Below, one piece after another: positions 17,526 through 26,322 of a DNA stretch of 64,000 bases. The translations under genes were made by a program, and so were the position numbers. Where the stretch lies: positions 248,001 through 312,000 of the forward strand of contig NZ_SWJE01000001.1 of assembly GCF_005144415.1 (NCBI RefSeq). The letters are read 5' to 3'. The notes under the pieces were generated by a model. The model was given only the letters and a program-made list of their open reading frames with translations, was not told where the DNA came from and searched no databases. Numbering within the stretch: the stretch's first letter is position 1; every line of letters starts with the position of its first letter. The stretch is from Trinickia terrae. GTDB lineage: Bacteria > Pseudomonadota > Gammaproteobacteria > Burkholderiales > Burkholderiaceae.

Positions 17526-18425
17526 ATGGACATCGACAACCTGATTGCGATCGATACGCACGTGCACGCCGAGGTTTCGTGCTGCCAGCCGCCCGATCTC
17601 TTCGGCAAGGAATTCGACGACGCGGCCGACAAGTATTTCGGCACGGTGCTGCGCGGCGGGAAGCGGCCGACGATCCCCGAGACGATCGAGTACTACCGCG
17701 AACGCAAGATCGGCTTCGTGATGTTCACGGTCGATGCCGAAAGCCAGATGGGCCGCCGCCGCATCCCGAACGAAGAGATCGCGGAATTCGCGGCGAACAA
17801 CCGCGACATCATGATCGCGTTCGCGAGCATCGATCCGCACAAAGGCAAGATGGGCGCACGGGAGGCGCGGCGCCTGATCGAGGAGTGCGGCGTGCGCGGC
17901 TTCAAGTTCCACCCGACCGTACAGGGCTTCTACGCGAACGACCGCATGGCGTACCCGCTTTACGAGGTGATTGCCGAATATGGGCTGCCGGCGGTCTTCC
18001 ATAGCGGGCATTCGGGCATCGGCAGCGGCATGCGCGGGGGCGGCGGGCTGCGCCTCAAGTATTCGGAGCCGATCCATCTCGACGACGTTGCGGCGGACTT
18101 TCCCGATATGAAGGTCGTGATCGCGCATCCGTCGTGGCCTTGGCAGGACGAGGCGCTGTCGATCTGCTTGCATAAGCCGAATGTGTACATCGACTTGTCG
18201 GGGTGGTCGCCGAAGTACTTTCCGCCGCAACTGGTGCAGTACGCGAATTCGTTGCTGAAGGAACGGATGCTGTTCGCCTCGGACTTTCCGTTGATTCGCC
18301 CCGAGCGCTGGCTGGAGGATTTCCAGAAGGCCGGGTTCAAGCCGGAAGTGCATCAACTGCTGCTCAAGGACAACGCTGTGCGGCTGCTGGGTTTAGGCAA
18401 AGCGCCGTCAGAGCAAGCGGCATGA
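17526..18425 (+). CDS. Amidohydrolase-2 family protein, aryl-beta-ketoacyl-CoA hydrolase candidate
   Basis: A 299-residue TIM-barrel metal enzyme. Ligands are visible in order: the HxH pair in DTHVHAEVSC, His in FKFHPTVQGF, His in VFHSGHSGIGSG, IAHPSWPW and the Asp in FASDFPLIRPERW. Many members are decarboxylases, but in CoA-dependent hydroxycinnamate clusters the homologue (CouO) hydrolyses 4-hydroxyphenyl-beta-ketoacyl-CoA to the benzoate and acetyl-CoA. That fits the hydratase, ligase and SDR around it. Here the products would be vanillate or 4-hydroxybenzoate. Start ATG 17526 follows AAGGAGACG. Confidence 0.85.
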   Translation: MDIDNLIAIDTHVHAEVSCCQPPDLFGKEFDDAADKYFGTVLRGGKRPTIPETIEYYRERKIGFVMFTVDAESQMGRRRIPNEEIAEFAANNRDIMIAFASIDPHKGKMGAREARRLIEECGVRGFKFHPTVQGFYANDRMAYPLYEVIAEYGLPAVFHSGHSGIGSGMRGGGGLRLKYSEPIHLDDVAADFPDMKVVIAHPSWPWQDEALSICLHKPNVYIDLSGWSPKYFPPQLVQYANSLLKERMLFASDFPLIRPERWLEDFQKAGFKPEVHQLLLKDNAVRLLGLGKAPSEQAA

Positions 18426-18464
18426 GCGCCGCTATCCAATCGAACTGACTGTTGGGGTAAAGCC

Positions 18465-19238
18465 ATGCAAGCAAAGGGACAGGCGGCGCTCGTCACGGGC
18501 GCGGCATCGGGTTTGGGAGCGCAGACAGCGCGAGCGTTGGTGGCGGCGGGCGCGCGCGTGACGCTGCTCGACGTGAACGAGGACGCGGCGCAGGCGCTTG
18601 CCGAGGAACTGGGCCACGGCGCGGCGCTCGCACAGCGCTGCGACATCACGGATGCGGCTTCCGTCGAAGCGGCGTTGGACGCGGGCGAACGTGCGCACGG
18701 CGCGGCGCGCATCCTGGTGAACTGCGCGGGCATCGGCGGCGCGAAGCGCTTGGTCGGGCGTGACGGATCGGCGATGCCGCAGGAGGATTTCGCGCGCATC
18801 ATCAATGTGAACCTGCTTGGCACGTTCAACGTGATTCGTTTGGCGGCGGCGCGCATGACGCGAGCGGAGCCGCTGAAAGATGACGAGCGCGGCGTGATTG
18901 TCTGCACGGCTTCGGTCGCGGCATACGACGGACAAGTGGGGCAGGCTGCCTATGCCGCTTCGAAGGGCGGCTTGGTATCGCTGACGCTGCCCCTGGCGCG
19001 CGACCTTGCACAGTACGGCGTGCGGGTGGTGACGATCGCGCCGGGCCTTTTCTTGACGCCTTTGCTGTACGCGCTGCCGGAAGAGGTGCAGCAATCGCTG
19101 GCCGCGTCGATTCCGTTTCCGAAGCGCCTCGGCAAGCCGGAAGAGTTCGCGGACCTTGCCATGCACGTAGTCAGCAACGTTGCATTGAACGGCGAGGTCA
19201 TTCGCCTTGACGGGGCATTGCGGATGGCTCCGCGCTGA
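18465..19238 (+). CDS. SDR dehydrogenase, aryl-beta-hydroxyacyl-CoA dehydrogenase candidate
   Basis: A 257-residue short-chain dehydrogenase, close in design to HSD10-type 3-hydroxyacyl-CoA dehydrogenases. Cofactor motif VTGAASGLGAQTARAL followed by the acidic LLDVNED (NAD preference), NCAGIG, and the catalytic Tyr-Lys pair in QAAYAASKGG. It would oxidise the beta-hydroxyacyl-CoA made by the hydratase to the ketoacyl-CoA cleaved by the amidohydrolase (CouN role). It is the last gene of the operon and ends 3 bp before the convergent LysR gene. Confidence 0.88.
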   Translation: MQAKGQAALVTGAASGLGAQTARALVAAGARVTLLDVNEDAAQALAEELGHGAALAQRCDITDAASVEAALDAGERAHGAARILVNCAGIGGAKRLVGRDGSAMPQEDFARIINVNLLGTFNVIRLAAARMTRAEPLKDDERGVIVCTASVAAYDGQVGQAAYAASKGGLVSLTLPLARDLAQYGVRVVTIAPGLFLTPLLYALPEEVQQSLAASIPFPKRLGKPEEFADLAMHVVSNVALNGEVIRLDGALRMAPR

Positions 19239-19241
19239 CTC

Positions 19242-20144
19242 CTACGCGATGGTCGACGACCGAGTCGAATGCAGAAACTGCTCGACAAACGCCTTGGTGA
19301 TGGGGGGCAATGTTCTTCCGCGTTTTTTGATCAACGCGATGGGGCGAACAAACGCTGCGCCCCCGATCGATCGGGCGACAAGATCGGGTTCAGCAAGCAC
19401 TTCGCGCGCCGTCGCCGGCAGGATTGTGACGCCGAGACCGCCGCGCACCATCGCGACCGCCGTCATCATGTAAGTCGGCTCGCAGGCGATCTCCGGCACG
19501 CAGCCGGCGTCTTCGAGCGCCGTATCGACCACGCTGCGAACGCTCGTGCCTTGTGCCGTGAGCACGAGCGGCGAGCGCGCGACGTCGCTGATGGACACAC
19601 GCCGCTTGCGCGCGAGCGCGTGCGTTTTCGGGCACACGACCACCAGCCGGTCTGCGCCTTCGTACAGTACTTCAAGCGAAGCGTCGAACGCATCGCCGCC
19701 CGTCAGGCCGATATCGGCTTCTTCGTTGCGCACGAGCGTATTCACGCTGCTCGCGACCACGTCGCGAATCTGAAAGGCCGCCTGCGGCACGCGCTTTCTG
19801 AACGCCTGGATCAGATCGGGCAGCGCGCTCGCCGCGAAGGTCGGCAGACACGCGAGCCGCACGGTTCCGCTCGTTCCCTCGCCGAGCGCGCGGGCGTCGC
19901 GCAGCACGCGCTCCATATCGTCGAGCGAGCGTTGCAGCAGCGGCAGCAATTCGCGGCCCGTTTGCGTGAGCGCCACACTGCGGCTGTTGCGGTCGAACAG
20001 GCGCGCGCCGACGGTTTCTTCTAGCCGCCGTATCTGCACCGTCAGCGCCGGTTGCGACAGATGCAGCCGCGAGGCGGCCCGCGTGAAGCTACCCGCCACC
20101 GCCACCGTGACGAATGCACGGATTTCCCGAAGATTCAGATCCAT
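19242..20144 (-). CDS. LysR-family regulator of the CitMHS/AtuA cluster
   Basis: A 300-residue LysR protein. The winged helix is at residues 1-60 (REIRAFVTVAVAGSFTRAAS, RLHLSQPALTVQIRRLEE) and the periplasmic-binding-like effector domain fills the rest. It is divergent from the CitMHS transporter, with 99 bp between the start codons, which is the standard layout for a LysR activator and its target. The inducer is probably the transported acid or a metabolite of it. It is unrelated by position to the operon it converges with. Confidence 0.92.
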   Translation of the reverse strand: MDLNLREIRAFVTVAVAGSFTRAASRLHLSQPALTVQIRRLEETVGARLFDRNSRSVALTQTGRELLPLLQRSLDDMERVLRDARALGEGTSGTVRLACLPTFAASALPDLIQAFRKRVPQAAFQIRDVVASSVNTLVRNEEADIGLTGGDAFDASLEVLYEGADRLVVVCPKTHALARKRRVSISDVARSPLVLTAQGTSVRSVVDTALEDAGCVPEIACEPTYMMTAVAMVRGGLGVTILPATAREVLAEPDLVARSIGGAAFVRPIALIKKRGRTLPPITKAFVEQFLHSTRSSTIA

Positions 20145-20243
20145 AATAGTTCGTGATTACTGCGATCAAATCATTTCAATTGTGTTATCGCTGGATCGAA
20201 CTTACGCTGAAAACCATTAAATGACAAGACTGGAGACACGAAC

Positions 20244-21548
20244 ATGCTGCCTTTACTGGGGCTCGTCACGATTGCCGTTCTGCTCGGCGCCATTCTCTCG
20301 AAGCGCATGTCGCCGCTCGTCGCGCTCATCATCGTGCCGATTGCGGCATCGTTGATTGGCGGCTTCGGCTTGCAGACCAGCAAGTTCGTCGTCGATGGGC
20401 TGAAGAGTCTCGCGCCGGTGGTCGGCATGTTCGTGTTCGCGATCCTGTACTTCGGCACGATCACCGACGCGGGCACGCTCGATCCCATCATCGACCGCAT
20501 TCTTCGCGCGGTCGGCACGCGGCCGACGCGCATCGTAATGGGCACGACGCTGCTCGCGCTGCTGATCCATCTCGATGGCTCGGGCGCTGTGTGCTTTCTC
20601 GTCACGATTCCGGCGATGCTGCCGCTCTATGAGCGCCTGAAAATGGACAAGCGCGTGCTGGCAGCGGCTGTGTCGCTGGCGGCAGGCATCAACTTCCTGC
20701 CGTGGACGGGGCCGATGATCCGCGCGTCCGCATCGCTGCATCTGCCCGTATCCGCGCTGTTCAATCCGCTGATTCCGGTGCAGGCGATCGGCCTCGTGTT
20801 CGTGTTCGGCGCGGCGTACTGGCTCGGGCGGCGCGAAGAAAAGCGCCTCGGCATGTCGAACACGGACGGCGGAATACCGATGCCGAAGCGCGAGTTGACG
20901 CCGGAAGAACAGGCGTTGCGACGCCCGCGAAATTTCTGGTTCAACATCGTGTTGACCGTGGTCGTGCTCGGCACGATGGTGGTCATGGGCGAGAAGATTC
21001 CACCCGCCATCATGTTCATGGTTGGCCTGTGCATCGCGCTGATGGTGAACTACCCGAATGTCGAGATGCAGAGAAAGCGCATCGACGCGCATGCACGCGC
21101 CGCGCTGATGATGGCGGGCATTCTGCTCGCGGCGGGCGTGTTCACCGGGATCATGCAGGGCAGCGGCATGCTGAAGGCGATGGCGCAGGCAGCCGTGGGC
21201 TTCGTGCCGCCCTCGATGGCGGGCCACATCCCCGTCGTGCTCGGCCTGCTGTCGATGCCGCTCAGCATGCTGTTCGACCCCGATTCGTTCTATTTCGGCG
21301 TGCTGCCCGTGATCGCGGAAGTGGCGGGGCAACTCGGCGTGCCGGCCGTGCACGTGGGGCAGGCCGCGCTGCTCGGGCAGATGACGACGGGCTTTCCCGT
21401 CAGTCCGCTGACGCCCGCGACCTTTCTCGTGGTCGGCCTGTGCGGGATCGAGCTGGCCGAGCACCAGAAGTTCACGTTTCCGCTGCTGTTCGGCGCGTCG
21501 ATCGTGATGACGATTGCGTGCGTCGTGCTCGGCATTTTTTCGTTGTGA
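20244..21548 (+). CDS. CitMHS-family organic-acid transporter
   Basis: A 434-residue integral membrane protein with 11-12 hydrophobic segments. It belongs to the citrate-Mg2+:H+/citrate-Ca2+:H+ symporter family: the start LLGLVTIAVLLGAILSKRMS, the conserved DGSGAVCFLVTIPAMLPLY and LPWTGPMIRAS are typical. These proteins import citrate or related di/tricarboxylates as metal complexes. The partners here are AtuA-type proteins, not citrate lyase or aconitase, so the natural substrate may be a different hydroxy- or methyl-branched acid. A GGAGACACGAAC leader precedes the ATG. Confidence 0.92.
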   Translation: MLPLLGLVTIAVLLGAILSKRMSPLVALIIVPIAASLIGGFGLQTSKFVVDGLKSLAPVVGMFVFAILYFGTITDAGTLDPIIDRILRAVGTRPTRIVMGTTLLALLIHLDGSGAVCFLVTIPAMLPLYERLKMDKRVLAAAVSLAAGINFLPWTGPMIRASASLHLPVSALFNPLIPVQAIGLVFVFGAAYWLGRREEKRLGMSNTDGGIPMPKRELTPEEQALRRPRNFWFNIVLTVVVLGTMVVMGEKIPPAIMFMVGLCIALMVNYPNVEMQRKRIDAHARAALMMAGILLAAGVFTGIMQGSGMLKAMAQAAVGFVPPSMAGHIPVVLGLLSMPLSMLFDPDSFYFGVLPVIAEVAGQLGVPAVHVGQAALLGQMTTGFPVSPLTPATFLVVGLCGIELAEHQKFTFPLLFGASIVMTIACVVLGIFSL

Positions 21549-21572
21549 GTTTCATTCGATGGTGGTGTGGCA

Positions 21573-22952
21573 ATGACAGCAAATACAGGCGGGGCACGTG
21601 AGCGTCGTGCACGGCGTCTCGTTAGAATCGGCGCCGGCGCGGGCTATTCGGGCGACCGTATCGAGCCCGCGGTCGAACTCGCGGAGCACGGCAAGCTCGA
21701 CTATCTCGTGTTCGAATGTCTCGCTGAACGGACCATTGCGATAGCGCAGCAAGCGAAGCGCAAAGATCCGCAGCTTGGCTACGATCCGCTCCTTGAAGCG
21801 CGCATGCGCGCGGTGCTGCCCGTTGCCATGCGCAACGGCGTGCGCATTGTCTCGAACATGGGCGCTGCCAACCCCTATGCCGCCGCGCAAAAGACAGCAC
21901 AGATCGCGCGCGCGCTCGGCCTGAACGGTTTGAAGATCGCGGCGGTGAGCGGCGACGATGTGCTCGATCTCGTGCTGCAAGGCGAATTCCGTTTCGAGGA
22001 GTCCGGCGACGCGGTCGCCGCCTACCGCGAGCGCATCGTGTCGGCGAACGCGTACCTGGGAGCCGCGCCCATCGTCGCGGCGCTCGATGCAGGCGCGGAT
22101 ATCGTGCTCACGGGCCGAGTCGCCGATCCGTCGCTGTTCACCGCGCCGCTGATTCACGAGTTCGGCTGGCGCATGGACGATTGGACGACGCTGGGGCAGG
22201 CGACCGTCGTCGGGCATTTGCTGGAGTGCGCAGGACAGGTCACGGGCGGCTACTTCGCGGACCCCGGCTACAAGGACGTGCCGAATCTCGCGCGCCTCGG
22301 TTTTCCGATCGGCGAGGTGGCGGAGGACGGTTCGGTAACGATCACGAAGGTGCCGCATACGGGCGGCCGTGTCAGCGCGGCAACGTGCAAGGAACAGCTG
22401 CTCTACGAGATTCATGATCCGAGCCGTTATCTGCAACCGGATGTCGTCGCCGATTTCACGGAGGTCGAGGTGATGGAAGAAGCTACCGACCGCGTGCGCG
22501 TGACAGGCGGCCGCGGCACTGAGCGCACGCAGACGCTGAAGGTGTCGGTGGCGTATGTCGACGGCTTCATCGGTGAAGGGCAGATTTCATATGGCGGGCC
22601 GGGCGCAGTCGCGAGAGCGCGCCTCGCGCTCGATATCGTACGCGAACGGCTTGCATTGACGGGTGTGGACGCGAGTGAACTGCGTTTCGATCTGATCGGC
22701 GTCGATTCGCTTTATGGCGAGACGGCAGGCGCGGAGCGCAACGAGTCATACGAAGTGCGCGTGCGCGTTGCGGGCCGCACGGCGACGGCGGAAGAAGCAC
22801 TGCGCGTCGGCAACGAAGTCGAAACGCTCTATACCAACGGACCGGCGGGCGGTGGTGGTGTCACGAAGTCGACGCGCGAAGTGCTCGCGGTGCAGTCGGT
22901 ATTGCTGCCGCGTGCCGATGCAAAGCCGGCATTCACTTTTGTGGAGGCGTGA
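21573..22952 (+). CDS. AtuA-like protein (DUF1446)
   Basis: A 459-residue soluble protein of the DUF1446/AtuA family, named after a gene needed for acyclic terpene use in Pseudomonas, whose biochemical activity is not established. Typical blocks are VRIGAGAGYSGDRIEPAVEL, LDYLVFECLAERT, RIVSNMGAANPYAA and a GPGAVARA segment. ATG 21573 is preferred to a GTG two codons earlier. It follows the transporter by 24 bp and precedes the small AtuA-partner protein by 1 bp, so the three are an operon. Confidence 0.88.
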   Translation: MTANTGGARERRARRLVRIGAGAGYSGDRIEPAVELAEHGKLDYLVFECLAERTIAIAQQAKRKDPQLGYDPLLEARMRAVLPVAMRNGVRIVSNMGAANPYAAAQKTAQIARALGLNGLKIAAVSGDDVLDLVLQGEFRFEESGDAVAAYRERIVSANAYLGAAPIVAALDAGADIVLTGRVADPSLFTAPLIHEFGWRMDDWTTLGQATVVGHLLECAGQVTGGYFADPGYKDVPNLARLGFPIGEVAEDGSVTITKVPHTGGRVSAATCKEQLLYEIHDPSRYLQPDVVADFTEVEVMEEATDRVRVTGGRGTERTQTLKVSVAYVDGFIGEGQISYGGPGAVARARLALDIVRERLALTGVDASELRFDLIGVDSLYGETAGAERNESYEVRVRVAGRTATAEEALRVGNEVETLYTNGPAGGGGVTKSTREVLAVQSVLLPRADAKPAFTFVEA

Positions 22953-22953
22953 T

Positions 22954-23274
22954 ATGAAGCTACGTGACCTCGCACATTCGCGCACGGGCGACAAGGGCAA
23001 TACGCTGAACGTGTCGGTGATCTGTCACGATCCGCGTCACTATGAACATCTGCGCGCGCACTTGAGCGCCGAAAGCGTGAAGGCCTGGCTCGGGGACATC
23101 GTGCACGGCGACGTGGTGCGCTACGAACTGCCGCGACTGGCGTCGTTCAATTTCGTACTCGGTGATGCGCTGGGCGGAGGCGTCACGCGTTCGCTCGCCA
23201 TCGACGCACATGGGAAATCGATTAGTTCGGTCTTGCTTGGCATTGAGGTCGCTGAACTGAACGTCCAGAGCTGA
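22954..23274 (+). CDS. Small AtuA-partner protein
   Basis: A 106-residue protein corresponding to the C-terminal domain that is fused to AtuA/DUF1446 in many other bacteria. Its start KLRDLAHSRTGDKGNTLNVS is the conserved block, and GDVVRYELPRLASFNFVLGD follows. Here it is a separate gene immediately after the large one, so the two proteins very probably form a complex. The function is unknown. Confidence 0.85.
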   Translation: MKLRDLAHSRTGDKGNTLNVSVICHDPRHYEHLRAHLSAESVKAWLGDIVHGDVVRYELPRLASFNFVLGDALGGGVTRSLAIDAHGKSISSVLLGIEVAELNVQS

Positions 23275-23422
23275 CGAGGCTAAGGCTTGACCGTCAATGA
23301 CCTGGCTCATCTTCGGCACGGCCGTCGCGCCGGCCACCAGGAGCAACCCGGCTATCTTGAATGCATCGAGAAGGTGATCGAAGGCGGCGACCGGGAAATG
23401 CGGATATCCCAAATAGAAAGGT

Positions 23423-23512
23423 TCATCGAGGATTACGGGGGAACGCAGCGCGAATCTTGAGGAAGAGGTATTCCTCGTCGCGGTACCCGTAAGCTCGACG
23501 CTTGATGACACT
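23423..23512 (-). pseudogene. Transposase C-terminal relic
   Basis: The minus strand reads SVIKRRAYGYRDEEYLFLKI and RAAFPRNPR before a stop at 23423. This matches the last 30 residues of a DDE transposase group common in Burkholderiales (RAYGYRDxxYFFLKIRAAFPG). Nothing of the catalytic core is left and no terminal repeats are evident. The rest of the 23275-23607 gap shows no credible gene. Confidence 0.6.
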
Positions 23513-23607
23513 TGAGAAAACAACCGCGCAGTGATGTCGGACTTTATACCGCGCAATGAACCTGTCACGGCAGTCGTTAAAAAAGAGGTTCGTCAGAAAA
23601 AAGAAAG

Positions 23608-23636
23608 GCCCGCCGAACAAAAACTGTCCGGCGGGC
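23608..23636 (-). terminator. Intrinsic terminator of the alcohol dehydrogenase operon
   Basis: GCCCGCCG (23608-23615) pairs with CGGCGGGC (23629-23636). Read on the minus strand the stem is followed by a T-rich run (CCTTTCTTTTTTC). It stands 10 bp after the dehydrogenase stop at 23647 and would end the leftward operon. Confidence 0.85.
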
Positions 23637-23646
23637 AAAACCAGAA

Positions 23647-24744
23647 TCACATCCTCACGATCGGCTTGATCGTTCTACCTTCGAGCGAATCCGCAATAGC
23701 GTCATTGATCTGCTCGAGCTCATAGAACTTGACCATGCGATCAAACGGGAACATTCCAAGTGCGTGAAGCTTGATCAACGTCGGAATAAACGTCTCCGGC
23801 GTCGACTCCCCTTCGACGATTCCCATCAACCGCCGCCCGCCGCTCATGAAATGAACTTCATCGAGCACGATTTCGGTTCCAGGCGCGGAAGCGCCAAGCA
23901 CCCCGCACGTGCCGCGAGGCGCGAGACTATCGGCGGCTTGGCGAATGACCTTGGATGCTCCAGTGGTATCGAGCGCGTAGTCGATCCCATACCCGGTCAA
24001 CCCGATCAGCGAAGCCACCACGTCGTCGCGAGAGGGATTGAACGTATGCGTAGCGCCAACGCTGCGCGCGAAATCGAGCCGCTCGTCATGCAAATCGATG
24101 GCAACGATGGTAGTGGCTCCAACGACACGTGCCGCCATGACGGCCGACAACCCGACCGACCCCGCGCCGAACACGGCGAATGAAGCCCCCGCGGGCACCC
24201 GCAGCGCATTCATCACGGCCCCTGCGCCGGTCTGCACGCCGCACGCGAGCGGCCCGAGCAATTCGAGCGGCGCCTCCTTGGGCACTTTGACCACGTTGCG
24301 CTCATGGCAGATCGCATGCGTCGCAAACGACGATTGCCCGAAGAAGTTCGCATGAATCCGCTCGCCATTCTTCGAGAGCGCGCTACTGCCGTCGGTGCGT
24401 GCCGCAAAGAAATTGCGCGGAAAAAACGCGTGGCAATAGCTTTGCGCATGAGCCGCGCAAGCAGGGCAACTGCCGCAGGAATCGTAGGTCATGACGACCG
24501 AATCCCCCGGCGCGACCTTGGTCACGTTGCGCCCGATGCGCTCGACGATGCCCGCTCCCTCGTGCCCAAGCACCACCGGATGCGGCGTCGGCAACAGCCC
24601 GTCGCGCACGACGACGTCGGTATGGCACACGCCCGTCGCCACGACCCGCACGAGGATCTCGTCGTCACGCGGCGCTTCGAGTTCCAGCATTTCAATCGAC
24701 AGCGGCCCGCCTTTCTCGCGGACTACAGCGGCCTTGATCTTCAT
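23647..24744 (-). CDS. Zinc-dependent aryl-alcohol dehydrogenase
   Basis: A 365-residue medium-chain dehydrogenase of the benzyl-alcohol (XylB) type. Catalytic zinc ligands lie in GVCHTDVVVRDG and GHEGAG, the structural zinc cysteines in CGSCPACAAHAQSYC, and the Rossmann motif is GAGSVGLSA followed by VAIDLHDERL (NAD). It oxidises aromatic alcohols to aldehydes, which the next gene upstream in the operon oxidises further. It lies 13 bp after that gene, under the sigma-54 promoter at 26307-26322. Confidence 0.92.
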   Translation of the reverse strand: MKIKAAVVREKGGPLSIEMLELEAPRDDEILVRVVATGVCHTDVVVRDGLLPTPHPVVLGHEGAGIVERIGRNVTKVAPGDSVVMTYDSCGSCPACAAHAQSYCHAFFPRNFFAARTDGSSALSKNGERIHANFFGQSSFATHAICHERNVVKVPKEAPLELLGPLACGVQTGAGAVMNALRVPAGASFAVFGAGSVGLSAVMAARVVGATTIVAIDLHDERLDFARSVGATHTFNPSRDDVVASLIGLTGYGIDYALDTTGASKVIRQAADSLAPRGTCGVLGASAPGTEIVLDEVHFMSGGRRLMGIVEGESTPETFIPTLIKLHALGMFPFDRMVKFYELEQINDAIADSLEGRTIKPIVRM

Positions 24745-24757
24745 TTCTCGTCTCCAG

Positions 24758-26239
24758 TCAAAACGGCGTGCGCTCTGCCGCTTCCCGCACGGTCACCCAT
24801 TGCCATTGCGTATATTCGTCGACGTCCGCGGGGCCGCCCATGCTGCCGCCGTTGCCGGAATCGCCCCGCCCGCCGAACGGGTTCACGCACTCGTCGGCGA
24901 CGGTTTGCCCGTTGATGTGCAGGAGACCGCATTTGAGCCGCTCGCCGATGGCGCTCGCGCGCTGCGCCGACGCGCCGATCACCGCGCAAGAGAGGCCATA
25001 TTCGGTGCGGTTCGCGAGCGCCACGGCTTCGTCGTCGCTATCGAACGGCGTGATGACGGCAACGGGGCCGAAGATCTCTTCGTCGAACGCGCGCATGCCA
25101 GGCTGCACGTTCGACAGCACGGTCGGCTTGTAGAACAGGCGCTCGTGCGTGCCGCCGGCTTCGAGCACGGCGCCGGCTTCCACCGACGCGCGCACGATCG
25201 CGTCGCAGTTCTGCAACTGCCGCGCGTTGATCATCGGGCCGAGCGCGACCGTGCCGCTCGCGGGGTCGCCCACGGGCAGGTGGTTGGCCTTCTCGACGAG
25301 ACGCTTCGTCAGTTCGTCGACGATCTTGCGATGCGCGACGATGCGGCCGGTCGCCATGCAGATCTGCCCCTGATGGAAGAACGCGCCGAACGCCGCGTTG
25401 CTGGCGGCGATGTCGAGATCGGCGTCGTCGAGCACGATCAGCGTGTTCTTGCCGCCGAGCTCGAGCGACACCTTCTTGAGGAGACGCCCCGCCAGCTCGC
25501 CGACCTTGCGGCCGGCGGCCGTCGAACCCGTGAACGCGATCATGCGGACTTCGGGCGCTTCCACGACCGCCGCGCCCGCGTCGGCGTCGCCCGGCAGCAC
25601 TTGCAGCACGCCCGGCGGCAAGCCGGCCTCCTCGAAAGCCCGCGCGATCACGAAGCCGCCGCTGATGGGCGTCTGCGGGTCGGGCTTGAGCACGACGGCG
25701 TTGCCCATCGCGAGCGCGGGCGCGACCGAGCGCATCGAGAGGATCAGCGGGAAGTTGAACGGCGAGATCACGCCGACGACGCCATGCGGCACGCGCCGTG
25801 CGTAGCTGTGCTTTCCGGCGGCCGTCGGCAGCACGAGCCCGTGCGGCTGCAGCGGCAGGCCTGCGGCGATGTGCAATTGCGTGGCCGCTTCGGCGACTTC
25901 GAGCTGGGCCTTGGCAAGGATGCCGCCGGTTTCGCGCGCGATATAGCGCGCGGTCTGCTCCAGGTCGCGCTCGAACGCGGCAGCGGCGCGGCGCAGGATG
26001 GCCGCGCGTTCGCGCGGGGCGAGCGCGGCCCAGGCAGGTTGCGCGGCGGCCGCGGCCTTGGCGGCGCGCGCGACGTCCGCCGCGCGCGCCAGGCCGACCT
26101 GGGCGAGCCGCTCGCCGGTGGCCGGCTCGATGACATCCCGTATTTCGGATGCGGTATACCAAATACCATCGGCGCCGCCGAAAAGGCGGCCGGCCCAGCG
26201 GCTGTGATCGATGAGCGGTCCCGGCTGACTGTCTGCCAT
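24758..26239 (-). CDS. Benzaldehyde dehydrogenase (XylC-like aldehyde dehydrogenase)
   Basis: A 493-residue NAD(P) aldehyde dehydrogenase. Motifs: SPFNFPLILSMRSVAPALAM, GSTAAGRKVGE (cofactor), LELGGKN with the general-base Glu, and the nucleophile Cys in GQICMATGR. It should convert aromatic aldehydes such as benzaldehyde or vanillin to acids. ATG 26239 (ADSQPGPLIDH) is chosen over an upstream in-frame ATG because it matches the family N-terminus. Residues 24-35 (DGIWYTASEIRD) are encoded by a GGTATACC-containing repeat and look like a small insertion in a variable N-terminal loop. Confidence 0.93.
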   Translation of the reverse strand: MADSQPGPLIDHSRWAGRLFGGADGIWYTASEIRDVIEPATGERLAQVGLARAADVARAAKAAAAAQPAWAALAPRERAAILRRAAAAFERDLEQTARYIARETGGILAKAQLEVAEAATQLHIAAGLPLQPHGLVLPTAAGKHSYARRVPHGVVGVISPFNFPLILSMRSVAPALAMGNAVVLKPDPQTPISGGFVIARAFEEAGLPPGVLQVLPGDADAGAAVVEAPEVRMIAFTGSTAAGRKVGELAGRLLKKVSLELGGKNTLIVLDDADLDIAASNAAFGAFFHQGQICMATGRIVAHRKIVDELTKRLVEKANHLPVGDPASGTVALGPMINARQLQNCDAIVRASVEAGAVLEAGGTHERLFYKPTVLSNVQPGMRAFDEEIFGPVAVITPFDSDDEAVALANRTEYGLSCAVIGASAQRASAIGERLKCGLLHINGQTVADECVNPFGGRGDSGNGGSMGGPADVDEYTQWQWVTVREAAERTPF

Positions 26240-26306
26240 GTCGTGTGTCTCCGTCTTTGATGTCGATGTCAATGCGGCGCATCGTTGCCCGCACGGCGCC
26301 TGATAA

Positions 26307-26322
26307 CGCAAGGGGTATGCCA
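26307..26322 (-). promoter_or_regulatory. Sigma-54 (-24/-12) promoter of the aryl-alcohol/aldehyde dehydrogenase operon
   Basis: On the minus strand the sequence is TGGCATACCCCTTGCG, which fits the consensus TGGCAC-G-N4-TTGC with exact spacing of the GG and GC elements. Transcription should start near 26296, about 57 nt before the aldehyde dehydrogenase ATG. A sigma-54 activator gene is divergent next to it. Confidence 0.8.

Noticed and set aside
16014-18356. 780-codon minus-strand frame opposite the CoA ligase and amidohydrolase
   Set aside because: Composition-driven shadow; the plus-strand genes have intact catalytic motifs and ribosome sites.
22960-23568. 202-codon minus-strand frame opposite the AtuA-partner gene and the following gap
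   Set aside because: Most of it is antisense to the real small gene and the rest shows no family signature.
24491-26260. 589-codon plus-strand frame over the two dehydrogenase genes
   Set aside because: No recognisable domain; the minus-strand proteins carry all active-site residues.
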